From: Chara braunii
Lineage: Eukaryota; Streptophyta; Charophyceae; Charales; Characeae
Reading direction: 5' to 3'
Assembly: GCA_003427395.1 (NCBI GenBank)
Contig: BFEA01000385.1
Coordinates: forward strand, 585,174 to 616,220
Length of the DNA: 31,047 bases
Part shown: piece after piece, positions 1 to 10,393 of the stretch
Layout of the letters: each line of letters opens with the position of its first letter
Position numbering within the stretch: the first letter of the stretch is position 1
The notes under the pieces: model-generated
Told to the model about the DNA's origin: nothing
Seen by the model: only the letters and a program-made list of their open reading frames with translations
Database searches by the model: none
Position numbers and translations under genes: made by a program

Positions 1-120
1 CTCCCCCCCCTCCTGTATTGGTAGATTGTTGACCAGATCGCCAGATGAGTAGAAGATTAGTTGAACCACGAAGGAGGAGTTTTGGACTGGTACGGAACGT
101 ACAACCGAAATAATCAGGTT

Positions 121-250
121 GATTAGATAGGTTCGGAAAGCCCACGTGGGTGAAGAATTAGATTGGCTCGGACAGCCCACGTGGGTGAAGAATTAGATTG
201 GCTCGGACAGCCCACGTGGGTGAAGAATTAGATTGGCTCGGACAGCCCAC
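121..250. repeat. 35-bp tandem repeat carrying G-box palindromes
   Basis: Units starting ATTGGCTCGG at 162, 197 and 232 have an exact 35-bp period, with a diverged unit before. CCCACGTGGG, containing the G-box core CACGTG, occurs at 141, 176 and 211; the fourth copy (246) is interrupted. G-boxes bind bHLH/bZIP factors in plants, but no promoter is otherwise supported here. Confidence 0.9.
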
Positions 251-1769
251 CCAAATAGGTTCATTAGATAGGTTAGACTAAGAGTTTCCCGAGGGTAGAT
301 AGTGGGTAGGTTCGTGGATACGCCAGTGCCAATGGATGTATTAAGATTGACGTAAGACGACGTTGGACAGAGCGTTTGTTGGTTGATTGCGGCCTCTATT
401 TTCCCCACTGTTCGCGGCTATTGCTCGTGCTCTGTGTTGGTGGTATAGCGTTTCAGGAGTCGTTTTAGTGCATCGATGTTTCCGGAGGTATTGGTCAAAG
501 ACTCAAAATACGTAATACGATGATCGCAAGCCGGTTAATGAGCGAGCTCTTTGCGAATTCTCTAGACGTGGAGACGCAGGAGACGCGGAGGGACAAGTAT
601 CGTACTTGGTCTTTTGTTGAAGGAGAGGAACGCGTGAGAGCTGGAGCTGCTCGGGGACTCCTTGTGTGGCGGGCTGAGTGCTGGAGGTGCGTGGAGACTC
701 CTTGTGGTGTGGCAGGGAGGCTGGTAATGAGCGGGTAGGCGTTCCTGCGAGCCGTATGCCTGATGAATGAATGCGTGAAGGGAAGCTTCAGCCTCTACGT
801 GCTGCGCTGAACTTTTCATCATCCCAGCACGCATTGCAACTCTCCCCTCCCCCGTGGTCCTTGTGTCAGGCCACATACAGATTGTGTCGATGTTTAATTG
901 GAAGTAGATAATCGGGTGGTTGTACCAGCCAAAACTCATTTACATATGATTGTGACATCTGCTGATGTACTTCACATTTGGGCAGTACCTTCCTTTGGTG
1001 TCAAATGTCATTCCGTACCTGGTCGTTTAAATCGGAATTATTCCATCTTTATCGAACGAGGACTTTACTAGGGGCAATGTAATGAACTTGCCCACGCTGT
1101 GATGCACTTCCGCGCCCTCTGATAAGAAGAAGGCGCATCGTGAACGTTCATCGAGAAGACTGACCGAAATTGCGATCGTTGAGATATACCACATTACGGT
1201 ACGGTCAGATGCATCCCGGCAAATCTATGTTTGTTTGGCCCAACAGAAGGCGGAAGCGGATTCCGCCCGTACGTGAGGGCATATACTCACCCCCAAGGAC
1301 TTTTTCAGCTTCTTATCCATGGACGTCATTAATGTCAGATGCATTCAGGCGAGCATGTAAAAGCAGTCAAATACTTATATATTAAGTTAATGTATTGCCT
1401 AGTTTCTTAATTGTATTGAATCTAGTATCGAGTCTCTTTTTATATTCTTGAAGAGTAATGTATGCTCTGAATGTGTATGGAAAGCAGGTTGGTCTCGTGA
1501 CACGTGTTGTGTTCTGGCATGTCGGTCAGGCAGGCGGTTTTGCGTGGAATGCCGTAGATTCTCGCTCGTCCAGTCGTTCTTTTCTCTCGTGGTAGCCATA
1601 AGACGAGTTTCTCCCGTCTTGCCCCGACGTATGGTAAGGCAGCGGAGTGCACTTCGTGCTTGAGAAAAAAGGCGGAAACTGGAATCGAAAAGCCTTTCCT
1701 TTTTTGCGCTTTTTCTCTCTCTATAAAAAATAGCAATTCTAGGTTGCCCCTTTTGTCTAAGGGGTCAGC
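251..1769. other. No gene recognised
   Basis: Mixed-composition sequence with short open frames on both strands that overlap each other and show no recognisable domain. GGAGACTCCTTGTG-like strings recur near 655-710. No RNA gene or element was recognised. Confidence 0.6.
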
Positions 1770-1823
1770 GATGGGAGACGGTTGATTGCAGTCTACGATG
1801 GGAGACGGTTGATTGCAGTCTAC
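1770..1823. repeat. 27-bp tandem duplication
   Basis: Two identical adjacent copies beginning GATGGGAGACGGTTGATTGC at 1770 and 1797. Confidence 0.95.
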
Positions 1824-1886
1824 CTTAGCTGCAGCATTTGTTGTTGAACTGAACATAAATTTCCCCAACGGCCCCCCGAAACAAAA

Positions 1887-1931
1887 GGGCGGGGATGGGG
1901 GAAGGGGGGGGTGCCGTGGAGGGCGGGGGGG
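1887..1931 (+). other. G-run cluster (G-quadruplex potential)
   Basis: GGG, GGGG, GGGGG and an eight-G run separated by one to two bases, then GGGCGGGGGGG. It satisfies the usual G3+N1-7 pattern on the plus strand. Confidence 0.7.
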
Positions 1932-2078
1932 TTGTAACTGTGTAGCCTACAGTGTAGGGTGTTTCGCCGCCAAGGCATGGATGTAAACAGCGTCGAGAAG
2001 CGATGTTCACAATGAGCTAGAATGAGCAGCCCTTGGAATTCCTAATAGTAGGCCACGTCACTAAGGATCAACTGATTA

Positions 2079-2104
2079 ATCCATCCATCCATCCATCCAT
2101 CCAT
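2079..2104. repeat. (ATCC)n microsatellite
   Basis: Six and a half perfect tetranucleotide units. Confidence 0.95.
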
Positions 2105-2317
2105 AGATACATAATGAGCGCATATGTAGAAAGCGCAGAGGTTGCTGGTCATATAATGGAAGAGATAGGCCCGGGAAGTCATGAGGAGGTCGGGCGGAAC
2201 TACCTCCCTCGAATGTTACTTAGGGTGTGCCTGATCCTTGTCGCAGTCGGCATGGCAAGGCCGAGTGTTGGCGCTGTGTAGCGTGGCGGGCACCAGATCG
2301 CGCTTAGTTTGGCTATT

Positions 2318-2423
2318 CCTTGTCGCTCTCGGTACTGAAAGGCGTTCTTTCTGTTGGTGCTGTGGCTGATCCTTGTCGCTCTCGGGACTGAAAGGCATTC
2401 TTTCTGTTGGTGCTGTAGCGTGG
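2318..2423. repeat. 53-bp tandem duplication
   Basis: CCTTGTCGCTCTCGG...TTTCTGTTGGTGCTGT occurs at 2318 and 2371 with few substitutions. A more diverged relative lies at about 2233 (CCTTGTCGCAGTCGG). Confidence 0.85.
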
Positions 2424-3757
2424 TGGAAAGAGTACCGCGTTATTGTTCGGCCGGCTGTGAATGAGCCTCGTCTGGCACCACTCAACAAATGGGAAGAAGA
2501 CAAAAAAACTATGGTGGGTGTAATGTACTACGTCGTAGCGGAACATACATGCATTTACGTAGATGGTGAGTCGTCCGGCGAGGCCCAATGTCTTATCTAG
2601 TGAGTGGGAGGATTTAAGCTGCCGCACGGCGGACGACGGTAATTTCTCTGAGGGTATGGGATTCTATGTTTTTGGATTTGTACGTGGCGTCTCCGCTCAG
2701 CAGATTTGGTAAGGAGGGGCGGAGGGGCAGAGGGGCGGGGGGCGCGGGGGGAGGCAGCCAGGATGTCGTCGCCTCCTTTTTCCATCAAACATCGCACCAT
2801 CTTCCGATACGAATCCTTATCAGAGCAGCCTTCCCATTTGTACTCTGAGAAAATGTGTTTTCTGCAGTCCTCTCGCGTCGACAGAGGCTGGCTGCCCGAA
2901 AGGTGCCTGCTTTTGGGGAAGTGTAAGAAGCGAAGCGATTGTATATTGTGATGAACACTCTTCTCCGAGCAGCAAGCAGTCGACTGTGGAGATGACAACT
3001 CCAGACCGAACTGACTTCCACATTACGCGCGCGCGCGAGATTGAGAGAGAGAAATGGTGGGATGCTGCATTGGAATGCATGGTGGCATGGTGTGCGTGGG
3101 GAGGGAGAGAGAGAGAGGGAGAGAGAGAGAGAGAGGTGTTGACGTGTCATGGGGATCGCTCTGAGTTGCGAAAACTCTACGCTAGACCTAACTGTCGATG
3201 TTACTATGTCATCGGGATCGCTCTGAGTTGCCAGAACGACGTGGCTATGGGACGGTCGGGATGTGTCGAGACGCGCGCGCGCTAGAGAGAGAGAGAGAGA
3301 GGAAGTATGACTGGTTGTGACAGGGTTTGAAATCAAGCCTACTTGTACCTTCTAGAGCGCGGGTGCTCCTGGTTGGTTGATTGATTGTTTGATATCTCCT
3401 CCGGTATTGACGAGCTCTGCGGGTTTAGCACCGTGAAAAGTTCTGAAGTGTACAAGGCATGACCGGATCTGTTGCAGAAGCTGAGACTCAACCATCTTGC
3501 CCATGATGGAACATATCGGCCGAAACATGCCTATGTTGTGAGGGCCGATAGCTGTGTTGCGGGTGTCTCCCCTTCCATCAGTAGTCCGTTGAATAAGAAA
3601 ATGAATGATGCCGATGAAAAAAATTAGCTTGGCCTCCTCACAAGGGCAACACACACTAATAGACCAATGGTCCAACCAACGGTTTTGCATTGCGTACTGA
3701 GTTTGAAATCCCAGTATGGTGGTAACCCCAATAAGAAGAGCTAACGTGGAAAGCATC
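2424..3757. other. No gene recognised; GA tracts and a 62-bp duplication
   Basis: Contains a G-rich run at 2715-2752 (four or more G4-G6 blocks), GA microsatellites at about 3101-3135 and 3284-3301 bordered by CGCGCGCG, and a 62-bp-spaced repeat of GATCGCTCTGAGTTGC. Open frames here are low-complexity or unrecognised. Confidence 0.6.
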
Positions 3758-3819
3758 ATACCGGTTTCTTTTTCTTTTTTTTTTTTTTCTTTTTTTTCTT
3801 TTTTTGGATACCGGTTTCT
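3758..3819 (-). mobile_element. T-rich tract flanked by 12-bp direct repeat (retroposon tail scar)
   Basis: ATACCGGTTTCT at 3758-3769 and 3808-3819 flanks a 38-nt T-rich tract. A target-site duplication around only a poly(A)-like tail, on the minus strand, is what a fully 5'-truncated LINE/SINE insertion leaves. A slipped tandem duplication could look similar. Confidence 0.5.
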
Positions 3820-3850
3820 AGTTCGAACTAATTCCATTTTTCCTCTCGTC

Positions 3851-3903
3851 GAAGAGTTGTCCATAGTTAAAAAAAAAAGAAAAAAAGAAGAGTTGTCCAT
3901 AGT
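3851..3903 (+). mobile_element. A-rich tract flanked by 17-bp perfect direct repeat (retroposon tail scar)
   Basis: GAAGAGTTGTCCATAGT occurs at 3851-3867 and 3887-3903, flanking a 19-nt A-rich tract. Length and arrangement fit a target-site duplication bounding only a poly(A) tail. It lies 31 nt from the T-tract scar. Confidence 0.6.
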
Positions 3904-4325
3904 GACACGTCGAACGGCTAACAATCTGGCGCAGTGATGATGGTCATTGTCAAGGGAGAACGGTACAATTGTAAGATCGCTACCATGCAATGTCTGTCGC
4001 ACAGACGAAATCCCGGTCGCCTGTGGTTCCTCCTCATTCTCTTTTTTTTACCTTTCGAAAGGGCGACGGCCTTTAGATATCATCATCATGATTGAACTGA
4101 CCGGCCCCAGGCAATTCAAGAGTGATTTGATTCTTTTCATCTGAGGGTATCTGGATTCGAACTTGAGTCTGTAATTCAAAAATTCAGGGGTGTAGCAACT
4201 GCTAGGTCCGTTAGGTACCCTTCGTTCTTTTTTTTTTTCTTTTTTTTTTTTGGGTTCTCCCTCGTTCTTAGCTATTTGCGGGAAGGGTGCTATATATCTG
4301 GAGCCGTTCGTTTTGTTTTACAATG

Positions 4326-4445
4326 GGCCTCGCTGCACTGCTCTCGACATGCACGAAAGACAAAAAACATGGCGCTGTATCTTTCCATATTCTAGCGGAA
4401 GATTCACTCTCGTTTTGCACATTTCGAGAGTAGTGCAGCGAGGCC
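4326..4445. mobile_element. Foldback MITE-like element, family A (type copy)
   Basis: Terminal inverted repeats of 22 nt with 21 matches (4326-4347 and 4424-4445; start GGCCTCGCTGCACT), total 120 bp, no coding capacity. Internal sequence CTTTCCAT.TTCTAGCGGAAGATTCA recurs in at least five other places in the window, so this is a repeat family. Confidence 0.82.
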
Positions 4446-4832
4446 TTATGTTTGAAATTTGAATTGCATGATTCCCCTAAACATCTTTCTTCTTTTTTTC
4501 CCCAGTTCCGCAGCTAGGAACCTAAGTTCGTTGGACCTATTATGCTTTTTGTTTGATATGCTTTTTATATGCTTTTTGATTGATATGCGGATTGCTCACA
4601 GTGGCGGATGGGATCATCCTTGTGGAGCAGCAGCTATCGCGCTAAATAACGTAATTAAGCCACCAGTACTCGGCCCAGCTATCGGCCGGGGGGAAAAAAT
4701 AGAGTAGAAACGTTTCCAGTTGGATGAATTTGGTCGCTCCTGTAGTGGCCCGTACGTTTCCTAAAATCCTGGCGCGTTAGCGGGCGCGACTTTAGGAAGT
4801 ACTGCAGTGGTTTAAGCGGGGTGTCTGGGCTC

Positions 4833-4936
4833 CTAAGGGTCAGATCCCACTACCCTGGATTATTCATTTTTCACCCTCGATTACGAAGATCAACGGTCAG
4901 AAATGAACAATAGGGGCTAGTGGGATCTGGCCCTAA
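4833..4936. mobile_element. 104-bp imperfect palindrome (hairpin/MITE-like)
   Basis: GGGTCAGATCCCACTACCC on the left and GGGGCTAGTGGGATCTGGCCC on the right are inverted copies, and the pairing continues inward through ATTCATTT/AAATGAA. The whole unit folds into one long imperfect stem. It could be a MITE or a small-RNA hairpin precursor. Confidence 0.65.
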
Positions 4937-5513
4937 GTCTCCTCCCCCTCCCACACCTCCGCGCCCCCCCGTTCCACGGTCAGGCAGTGTGGGATTGCTT
5001 TTGGCTTTTGCAATTTTGAAATAGATCGGCATACGCTTAAGATCCCTCGGAGCGTGCCCGGTCGATAGAGTCGCATTCGTCGTAGGAGGTGTACGAATGT
5101 CCCTCGAAGCGTATGGATAGTTTTTTCTTTTCATGTTTTCGACGGATGTGGATTGTCTCCCTCCGTCGTTATCGTTAGCTTTTTAATTTTTAATATTTTG
5201 CCGATGTGGGTTGTTCCTCGCACAATTTGTTGTCCGGAAATGCGTAAATGGAGTTAGTGACAGGTAAACGAAAAGGACGCTCATCGTTATTTTGATTTTT
5301 TTTTTTTTATAATTATTTTGGTTTTTCGTGTCCATCGGTCCCTGGAGATCTCCTCCATTGAGGGGCCGGTGGAAGGGAGCGGACACATTGGTGGAGTGGG
5401 CAGCAGCGTGGATTTTGTCTATGAAGGAAAAAAAAGAAGAAACATCTCTCTTTTTGCCCAAAAGACTTGTTTCCTCGCTCTGTTTGAAGTTGACAGACTC
5501 TTGCAGGGCCGCG

Positions 5514-5781
5514 TTTTTGGCATATTTTGCAGTGGTTTTGTTTCTACGTCTATGTTTCCTGTTGTTTTCCCCTACCGTCTTCCCCCGAACATAACGCACC
5601 CAAAAGATGAATGTATACAAGCTAAATTTCCAGTTCGGTACAGCCGTTTTTCGGCATATTTTGCAGTGGTTTTGTTTCTACGTCTATGTTTCCTGTTGTT
5701 TTCCCCTACCGTCTTCCCCCGAACATAACGCGCCCTAAAAATGAATGTATACAAGCTAAATTTCGAGTTCGGTACAGCCGT
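5514..5781. repeat. 134-bp tandem duplication
   Basis: GGCATATTTTGCAGTGGTTT to ...AAGCTAAATTTC.AGTTCGGTACAGCCG occurs twice with a 134-bp period and only a few substitutions. Confidence 0.92.
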
Positions 5782-5816
5782 AATCAGGGTGAGTTGTGCT
5801 CGGGGGAAGACGGTAG
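5706..5816. mobile_element. Foldback MITE-like element, family B
   Basis: Perfect 17-nt inverted repeat CTACCGTCTTCCCCCGA (5706-5722) and its complement (5800-5816), total 111 bp. The same termini and size are seen in the intronic hairpin at 26163-26269. The left arm is also present at 5572 because of the 134-bp duplication. Confidence 0.7.
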
Positions 5817-6169
5817 TCTAGTGTTGTTCATCGAGTCCTCGTTGAAACGCTCTCAGTGCTTCCCTCCTTCGCAGTCTTCCTTGTTTGGTTGTTTGGTTGT
5901 TTGCTATGATGCGGTGAGTAGCCTGTTGCAGTTATTGACTTCGTTTTTCGTTTTTTGGGGGATTTGTTGCTTCGTTCTCTTTCAGTCATCCTTTGTTGAT
6001 GATCCGAGCATTCCCTTGATGAGGTGCGGAGATTACTTCGTCAAGGCGTTCAACAGTGTTACGCCTTCCAGCTTGATGTGGCAGAAGAGCACGCTCGTGA
6101 AGGCCTCAGAGGTATGTCACTTAAAATTCATGATTCAGCACTGGTAATTACCTTAAGCAACATGGGCAT

Positions 6170-6171
<2 letters not shown>
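5817..6171. other. No gene recognised
   Basis: T-rich on the left; an open frame runs through on the plus strand but matches no family I know and continues into a GA microsatellite. Confidence 0.5.
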
Positions 6172-6249
<78 letters not shown>

Positions 6250-6356
6250 CTGGCTTCTGCGGAAGAATATTTGTGCATGTGATCCTTGTTCATGGGCCAG
6301 GCTTCTCTCTCCCTCTCTCTCCCTCAACAGGTAGGGGCGCGGTGAACAAGATGGCT

Positions 6357-6422
<66 letters not shown>
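6172..6422. repeat. Two (GA)n microsatellites
   Basis: (GA)n at 6172-6247 and 6359-6422, separated by 111 nt of unique sequence with short CT runs. Arg/Glu and Ser/Leu open frames across them are artefacts of the repeat. Confidence 0.97.
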
Positions 6423-6425
<3 letters not shown>

Positions 6426-6584
6426 ACCAGCATAACAACACACCCAAACCGCATAAAGCCACGCCCAGCCCACATGCTACTGCGGCCAGCTCACATGATA
6501 CACGCTGCACTCTGCCATCCCACATACTACCGCACGGCTCAGCTCACATAACCCGACACCCAATACAACAATTAACATGACCGT

Positions 6585-6740
6585 CACGGTTGATTGACTT
6601 AAAAAAAAAAGAACTTAGGCTGCTGATTGACCCCGCAATTATGTAACCGATCGAGTAGATAGAGAACATGGGTAATAACTGGAGCACGAGATGCGATTTT
6701 CTGTCTTGTGTGGTTCTGGAGCACGGTTGATTGACTTAAA
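6585..6740. repeat. 20-bp direct repeat, 137 bp apart
   Basis: CACGGTTGATTGACTTAAAA at 6585 and 6722 is followed in both cases by A-rich sequence. Confidence 0.85.
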
Positions 6741-8503
6741 AGAAGAACAAGTAAAAGTCTGCAGCAGCATGCTTGGGTAACCATCCATAGAGATTGACGG
6801 CCCCGGTTTTTTTTTTTTTTTTTTCTTGCCCAGTTTTTTTTTTGCTCTGGGTCGGCATTTGATTGGAAGCGGACGAGAAGAGTATAGGGCAGTACGGGCT
6901 GATTGTCTGGCTTTGAAGAACAAATTAAACGGGGAAATCGTGAGAAAAAGGTCGTTAAGAGAAGGTCAGACAGGCGAGACTGAAATAGAGAATCAGTCTG
7001 TGAGATATTCATCGAAAGAAGAGGATGGAGACGTGAGAGTGAAAACGTAGTAGCGCCTTAAATATAGGTTACGGGACCCTTAAATAAAGGTTACGGGACT
7101 GTCTGGCCTGGAAGTCCGGACAGGAGGGGGAGCCCAAGGGGTCAGCTTTTATTTCAGTAAGGTGTTGCGTGCATGTTGAGTGTGGAGCCCTAAATGCGCG
7201 TTTGTTTTAAGAAAGAAGCGTGTTTTGGCTTTTGAGGAGAAAGATCAAAACGTGGGTTTTACTTCCTCATTTTCACTACCACCATGGGTATCAGAGGGCC
7301 TTCGATTCTGCACTTGGTGCCGGATTTGGGTAGGCAAGCAGGCAGACATAGTGTGTGTGTGTGTTTTTTTTTTTTTTTTTTTTTTTTTTCATTATCCGCA
7401 GAGGTGTCACGAAAACGGAGTGGTTTTTTGAAGGGTATGTGTGAATTCGTGCTTCTTATATATATTTTTTTAAAGGGCAATGCCATGTCTTTGTTCTGTT
7501 CTTTTGTACTTGTTCAGGTCGACCTGAGCTCCCTGAGCGCTTCAGTCCTTAGATTGTTGGATGGAGTGGAAATGGGGTACACTCTGGAAGTTCAACAATT
7601 CATCCATGCAGGGTGGGGTGAAGCATGTTCCCCAAGGCACTCCTTTCCTCGCAGCTCACTTAGCGGCAAGTAAATAGTCATGTTTTGCCGGATCCCAGAG
7701 GATTCCACGGACTATTCCGCCGACTAGGGTGGCGGCGGCAGCTTAGGAGGCAAGTAGAAACGTTTGAAGTAGTGGCGGTCGGGGAAAAGATTGAGGGAAA
7801 CTGGAACCGGGCCCGTACCCTGCAGGGAAAAAAAAGGTTTTTTTTTTTTTTTTTGGTGAATTCTTTTTGTGTCCGTTTGGTTGGCGTGTCTTTTTTTTGT
7901 GTTCGTTGAAGCGGACAAGTTTAGGTCCCTCACGACCACCCGCCCAACAAAACGCGCTACTACACAAGTCAACCTCCACTGATTGCGGTTCTGTGGGGAC
8001 CCCGTTTTCTTTTACGGGCCGACGGGAGCGGGCCCAGCTTTTCGTTTCTTTTACAGATTCTCGATGCGTTAGAAGTGTGGGATGAGACCCTTAAACCACC
8101 AGTACTTTTCCCGGCTTTAAAAACAATTCCACCGCGGTAGTGCCTTGGGGGAGGATGCCAGTGGGCCAAAAGAAAAGTGGCAAATGGACTGTTGCCCATC
8201 TTGAACCAACGACCCAATAGATAGGGTAAACACTGTGTGTAATCTGACTAAGCTTCCCTCCGAACCGTGGGTGTGTTTCCACATGCATAGACACCAGGGC
8301 ATCGACTTCAAAAGAAAGAAAATAAAATTTTCATTTTCAGGGCACTTGCATGCAAACCATGTCGAGGATACACATCAAATCTGGGAAGTATAGATTTTGA
8401 TTTCAGGCCGAGGTTCACGGGGAGGCAATCCCCTACAGAAACATGAGGGGAAAAAAAAAGATTGAGGTGTCTGCCAGCTGGGCAGGTATCAAGGGCAGAT
8501 TCA
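6741..8503. other. No gene recognised; poly(T) tracts and short duplications
   Basis: Contains T tracts near 6808-6842, 7363-7389 and 7838-7854, a 22-bp duplication at 7056-7099 (CCTTAAATA.AGGTTACGGGA), and a half-palindrome TTAAACCACCAGTAC at 8091-8105. Confidence 0.6.
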
Positions 8504-8609
8504 GGGCCTCGCTGCACTACTCTACAACAGTGCAAATTGAGAGTGAATCTTCCGCTAGAACATGGAAAGCGAGACCGGCATATTTTTTTTGTCTTGTGTG
8601 TCGTGCACA
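8504..8609. mobile_element. Family A foldback element, degenerate, inverted
   Basis: Left terminus GGGCCTCGCTGCACTAC, then GAGTGAATCTTCCGCTAGAA and a T-rich/GTCTT.TG.GTCGTGCAC end. This is the family A interior in reverse orientation with a diverged right end. Confidence 0.7.
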
Positions 8610-9264
8610 CCTTGAGGCAGTTGCAGCGGTTCTCTTTGCTTTTGTTTTTTCCTAGGAAAAAGGAAAAAAGCGCAAAGAAACTGACTTACCTCGTTTGGGC
8701 ACGTTGCACATTGTCACAGATGGTGCACCGTGAAGACAGTAGAAGAACGTTACAAAGCCCTCTGCCAGAAGGCAGAGGGACTGACAAGGAAAGGGTCATT
8801 TGTCGAGCCACTAATGTGGCCGGGGTTGTGGGGTGGATGCATCTTCCGGCTATTGCTGGAAAATGAGAACCATTTGCCTGTGAGCTCGTGTGTGAGCATA
8901 CGAGGTGGAGGGAGCAAACTGGGGCGCATGGCAGCTTCTTTCAATTCCCCCTCCCCCCTTTTTTTTTCATTTTCCGGGAGTGAAAACAGCTCCTTTGTTT
9001 TCCGTGTGCTGGTGGGAGGTCCAGCACCTCTGTTTCACAGAGGGCGCGGTATCCGTACTGCCCTCTTTTTTCCATGAGCTGGTGCCTTATCCCTTTCAGG
9101 CTAGCCAAAATGCCAAAAATGCCGCTGAGGGCGTTTAAAGGCTCCACATCAATAGCTGAAACCATCGGCACCTTTCCCCGCTTGAAAATAGAAGTTGCGC
9201 TGGTATTCGGAAGCCAAGCGGTAAAGGGCACCCGTTGATAATTTCATCGGTGGCCCATTTTTTG
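8610..9264. other. No gene recognised; short perfect hairpin
   Basis: Holds a 9-bp perfect stem with AGAA loop (CCCTCTGCC/GGCAGAGGG, 8758-8779). The open frame reading through it on the plus strand matches no family I recognise. Confidence 0.5.
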
Positions 9265-9617
9265 TTTCGGGCCTCTGAAACTGCCCGCGGCGGATACATG
9301 GGAAAGGTGCCGGTAGTTTAAACCACTACCGCCATGCTGCGGGCCTTTGGCAAAATGAGTCCCCGCTATGGTAACCGCCGGTGGCGGATACATGGGAAAG
9401 GTACCGGTAGTTTAAACCACTACTGCCATGGTGCTGGCCTTTGGCAAAATGAGTTCCCGCTATGGTAACAGTGGGCCGCGGGGCGGATGCATTTTGTTTC
9501 GGGCCTCTGAAACTGCCGGCGACCGGTATATGGGAAAGGTACTGGAAGTTTAATCCACTACTGCCATGCTGCGGGCCTTCGACAAAATGAGCTCCCCTTA
9601 TGGTAACAGTGGGCCGC
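9265..9617. repeat. Three-copy complex tandem repeat with TTTAAAC palindromes
   Basis: TGGGAAAGGT...CCACTAC.GCCATG.TGC.GGCCTT starts at 9299, 9393 and 9531 (steps 94 and 138). The longer step is explained by a 44-bp insert duplicating the segment near 9265-9290 (TTTCGGGCCTCTGAAACTGC). Each unit contains a variant of the GGTAGTTTAAACCACTACC-type palindrome. Confidence 0.85.
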
Positions 9618-10141
9618 AGATCCATTGTAAAGACTAGCTTGAGCTGAAAAGGCAGGCGGTCCCTAGTAGGCCCAACCCCGTTTCAGTTTGGACCCAGGGT
9701 CGGACCCAAAATGTGATTTGGCAATATAGGCTCAGACGGGGTGGTGCTTTTTGTTTTTGTTTTGGTGGTGCTTTAATCTAGTGAGTGAGCCTTTTTTATT
9801 TGTTTTATATAACAGGCTAGAACTTTGACTGTATCTGCACTCTTGTATAGAAAGCTCCTTTGTCTGAAAGGACCAAGTACGCCGGCCAGAATGTGTCTGA
9901 ACATCCATATGTCCAGGCGCAGATCATGTTAAACCACCAGTACCTAGCGGTTGTTAAGGCCCGCGGCTCAGCCTACCGGTATCCCGAACCTTGCCAAGCC
10001 TCGAGCTACCGGTAGGGACAGGGACACATCAAAAAAAAAAAAAAAAAGACACAAAAAAAAAATTGACCTTCTTCTGCAAAAAAAAAAAGAAATTGAAAAA
10101 CAAAGATGGCCGTTTTGCACTTTCCATCTTTGGGTCGTGTG
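9618..10141. other. No gene recognised; direct-repeat-flanked T tract and half-palindrome
   Basis: GGTGGTGCTTT at 9740 and 9764 flanks a T-rich 13-mer. The half-site GTTAAACCACCAGTACC lies at about 9929-9944. A-rich tracts at 10030-10092. Confidence 0.55.
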
Positions 10142-10155
10142 GAGAGAGAGAGAGG

Positions 10156-10235
<80 letters not shown>

Positions 10236-10236
10236 N
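10142..10236. repeat. (GA)n microsatellite ending at an isolated N
   Basis: GA run to 10235, then a single N at 10236 and GC-rich unique sequence. The N marks an unresolved join at the repeat. Confidence 0.95.
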
Positions 10237-10348
10237 GGCGAGCTGCGCGGAGTGCCGCGGCATACTTGCCGTGGCTCTCTCTCTCTCTCTCGCGCGCGCA
10301 TGTGTGCGCTGCGCCCTTGCTTGCATGGCCCCGGCTTCGAACAGCTAG

Positions 10349-10393
10349 ATTCGAATGAATCTTGCCACATTAGTGCACAAGATTCATTCGAAT
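10349..10393. other. Perfect 16-bp hairpin
   Basis: ATTCGAATGAATCTTG (10349-10364) is exactly complementary in reverse to 10378-10393, with a 13-nt loop. AGCT on both outer sides (10343, 10396) can extend the stem. It sits between GA/CT tracts and may be a young foldback element. Confidence 0.85.

Noticed and set aside
3352-4002. 216-codon minus-strand frame with a FRPICSIMGKMVE string reminiscent of a LINE reverse transcriptase block
   Set aside because: Spacing after RPI is too short, no catalytic Asp-Asp block follows, and the frame crosses the T-rich insertion scars.
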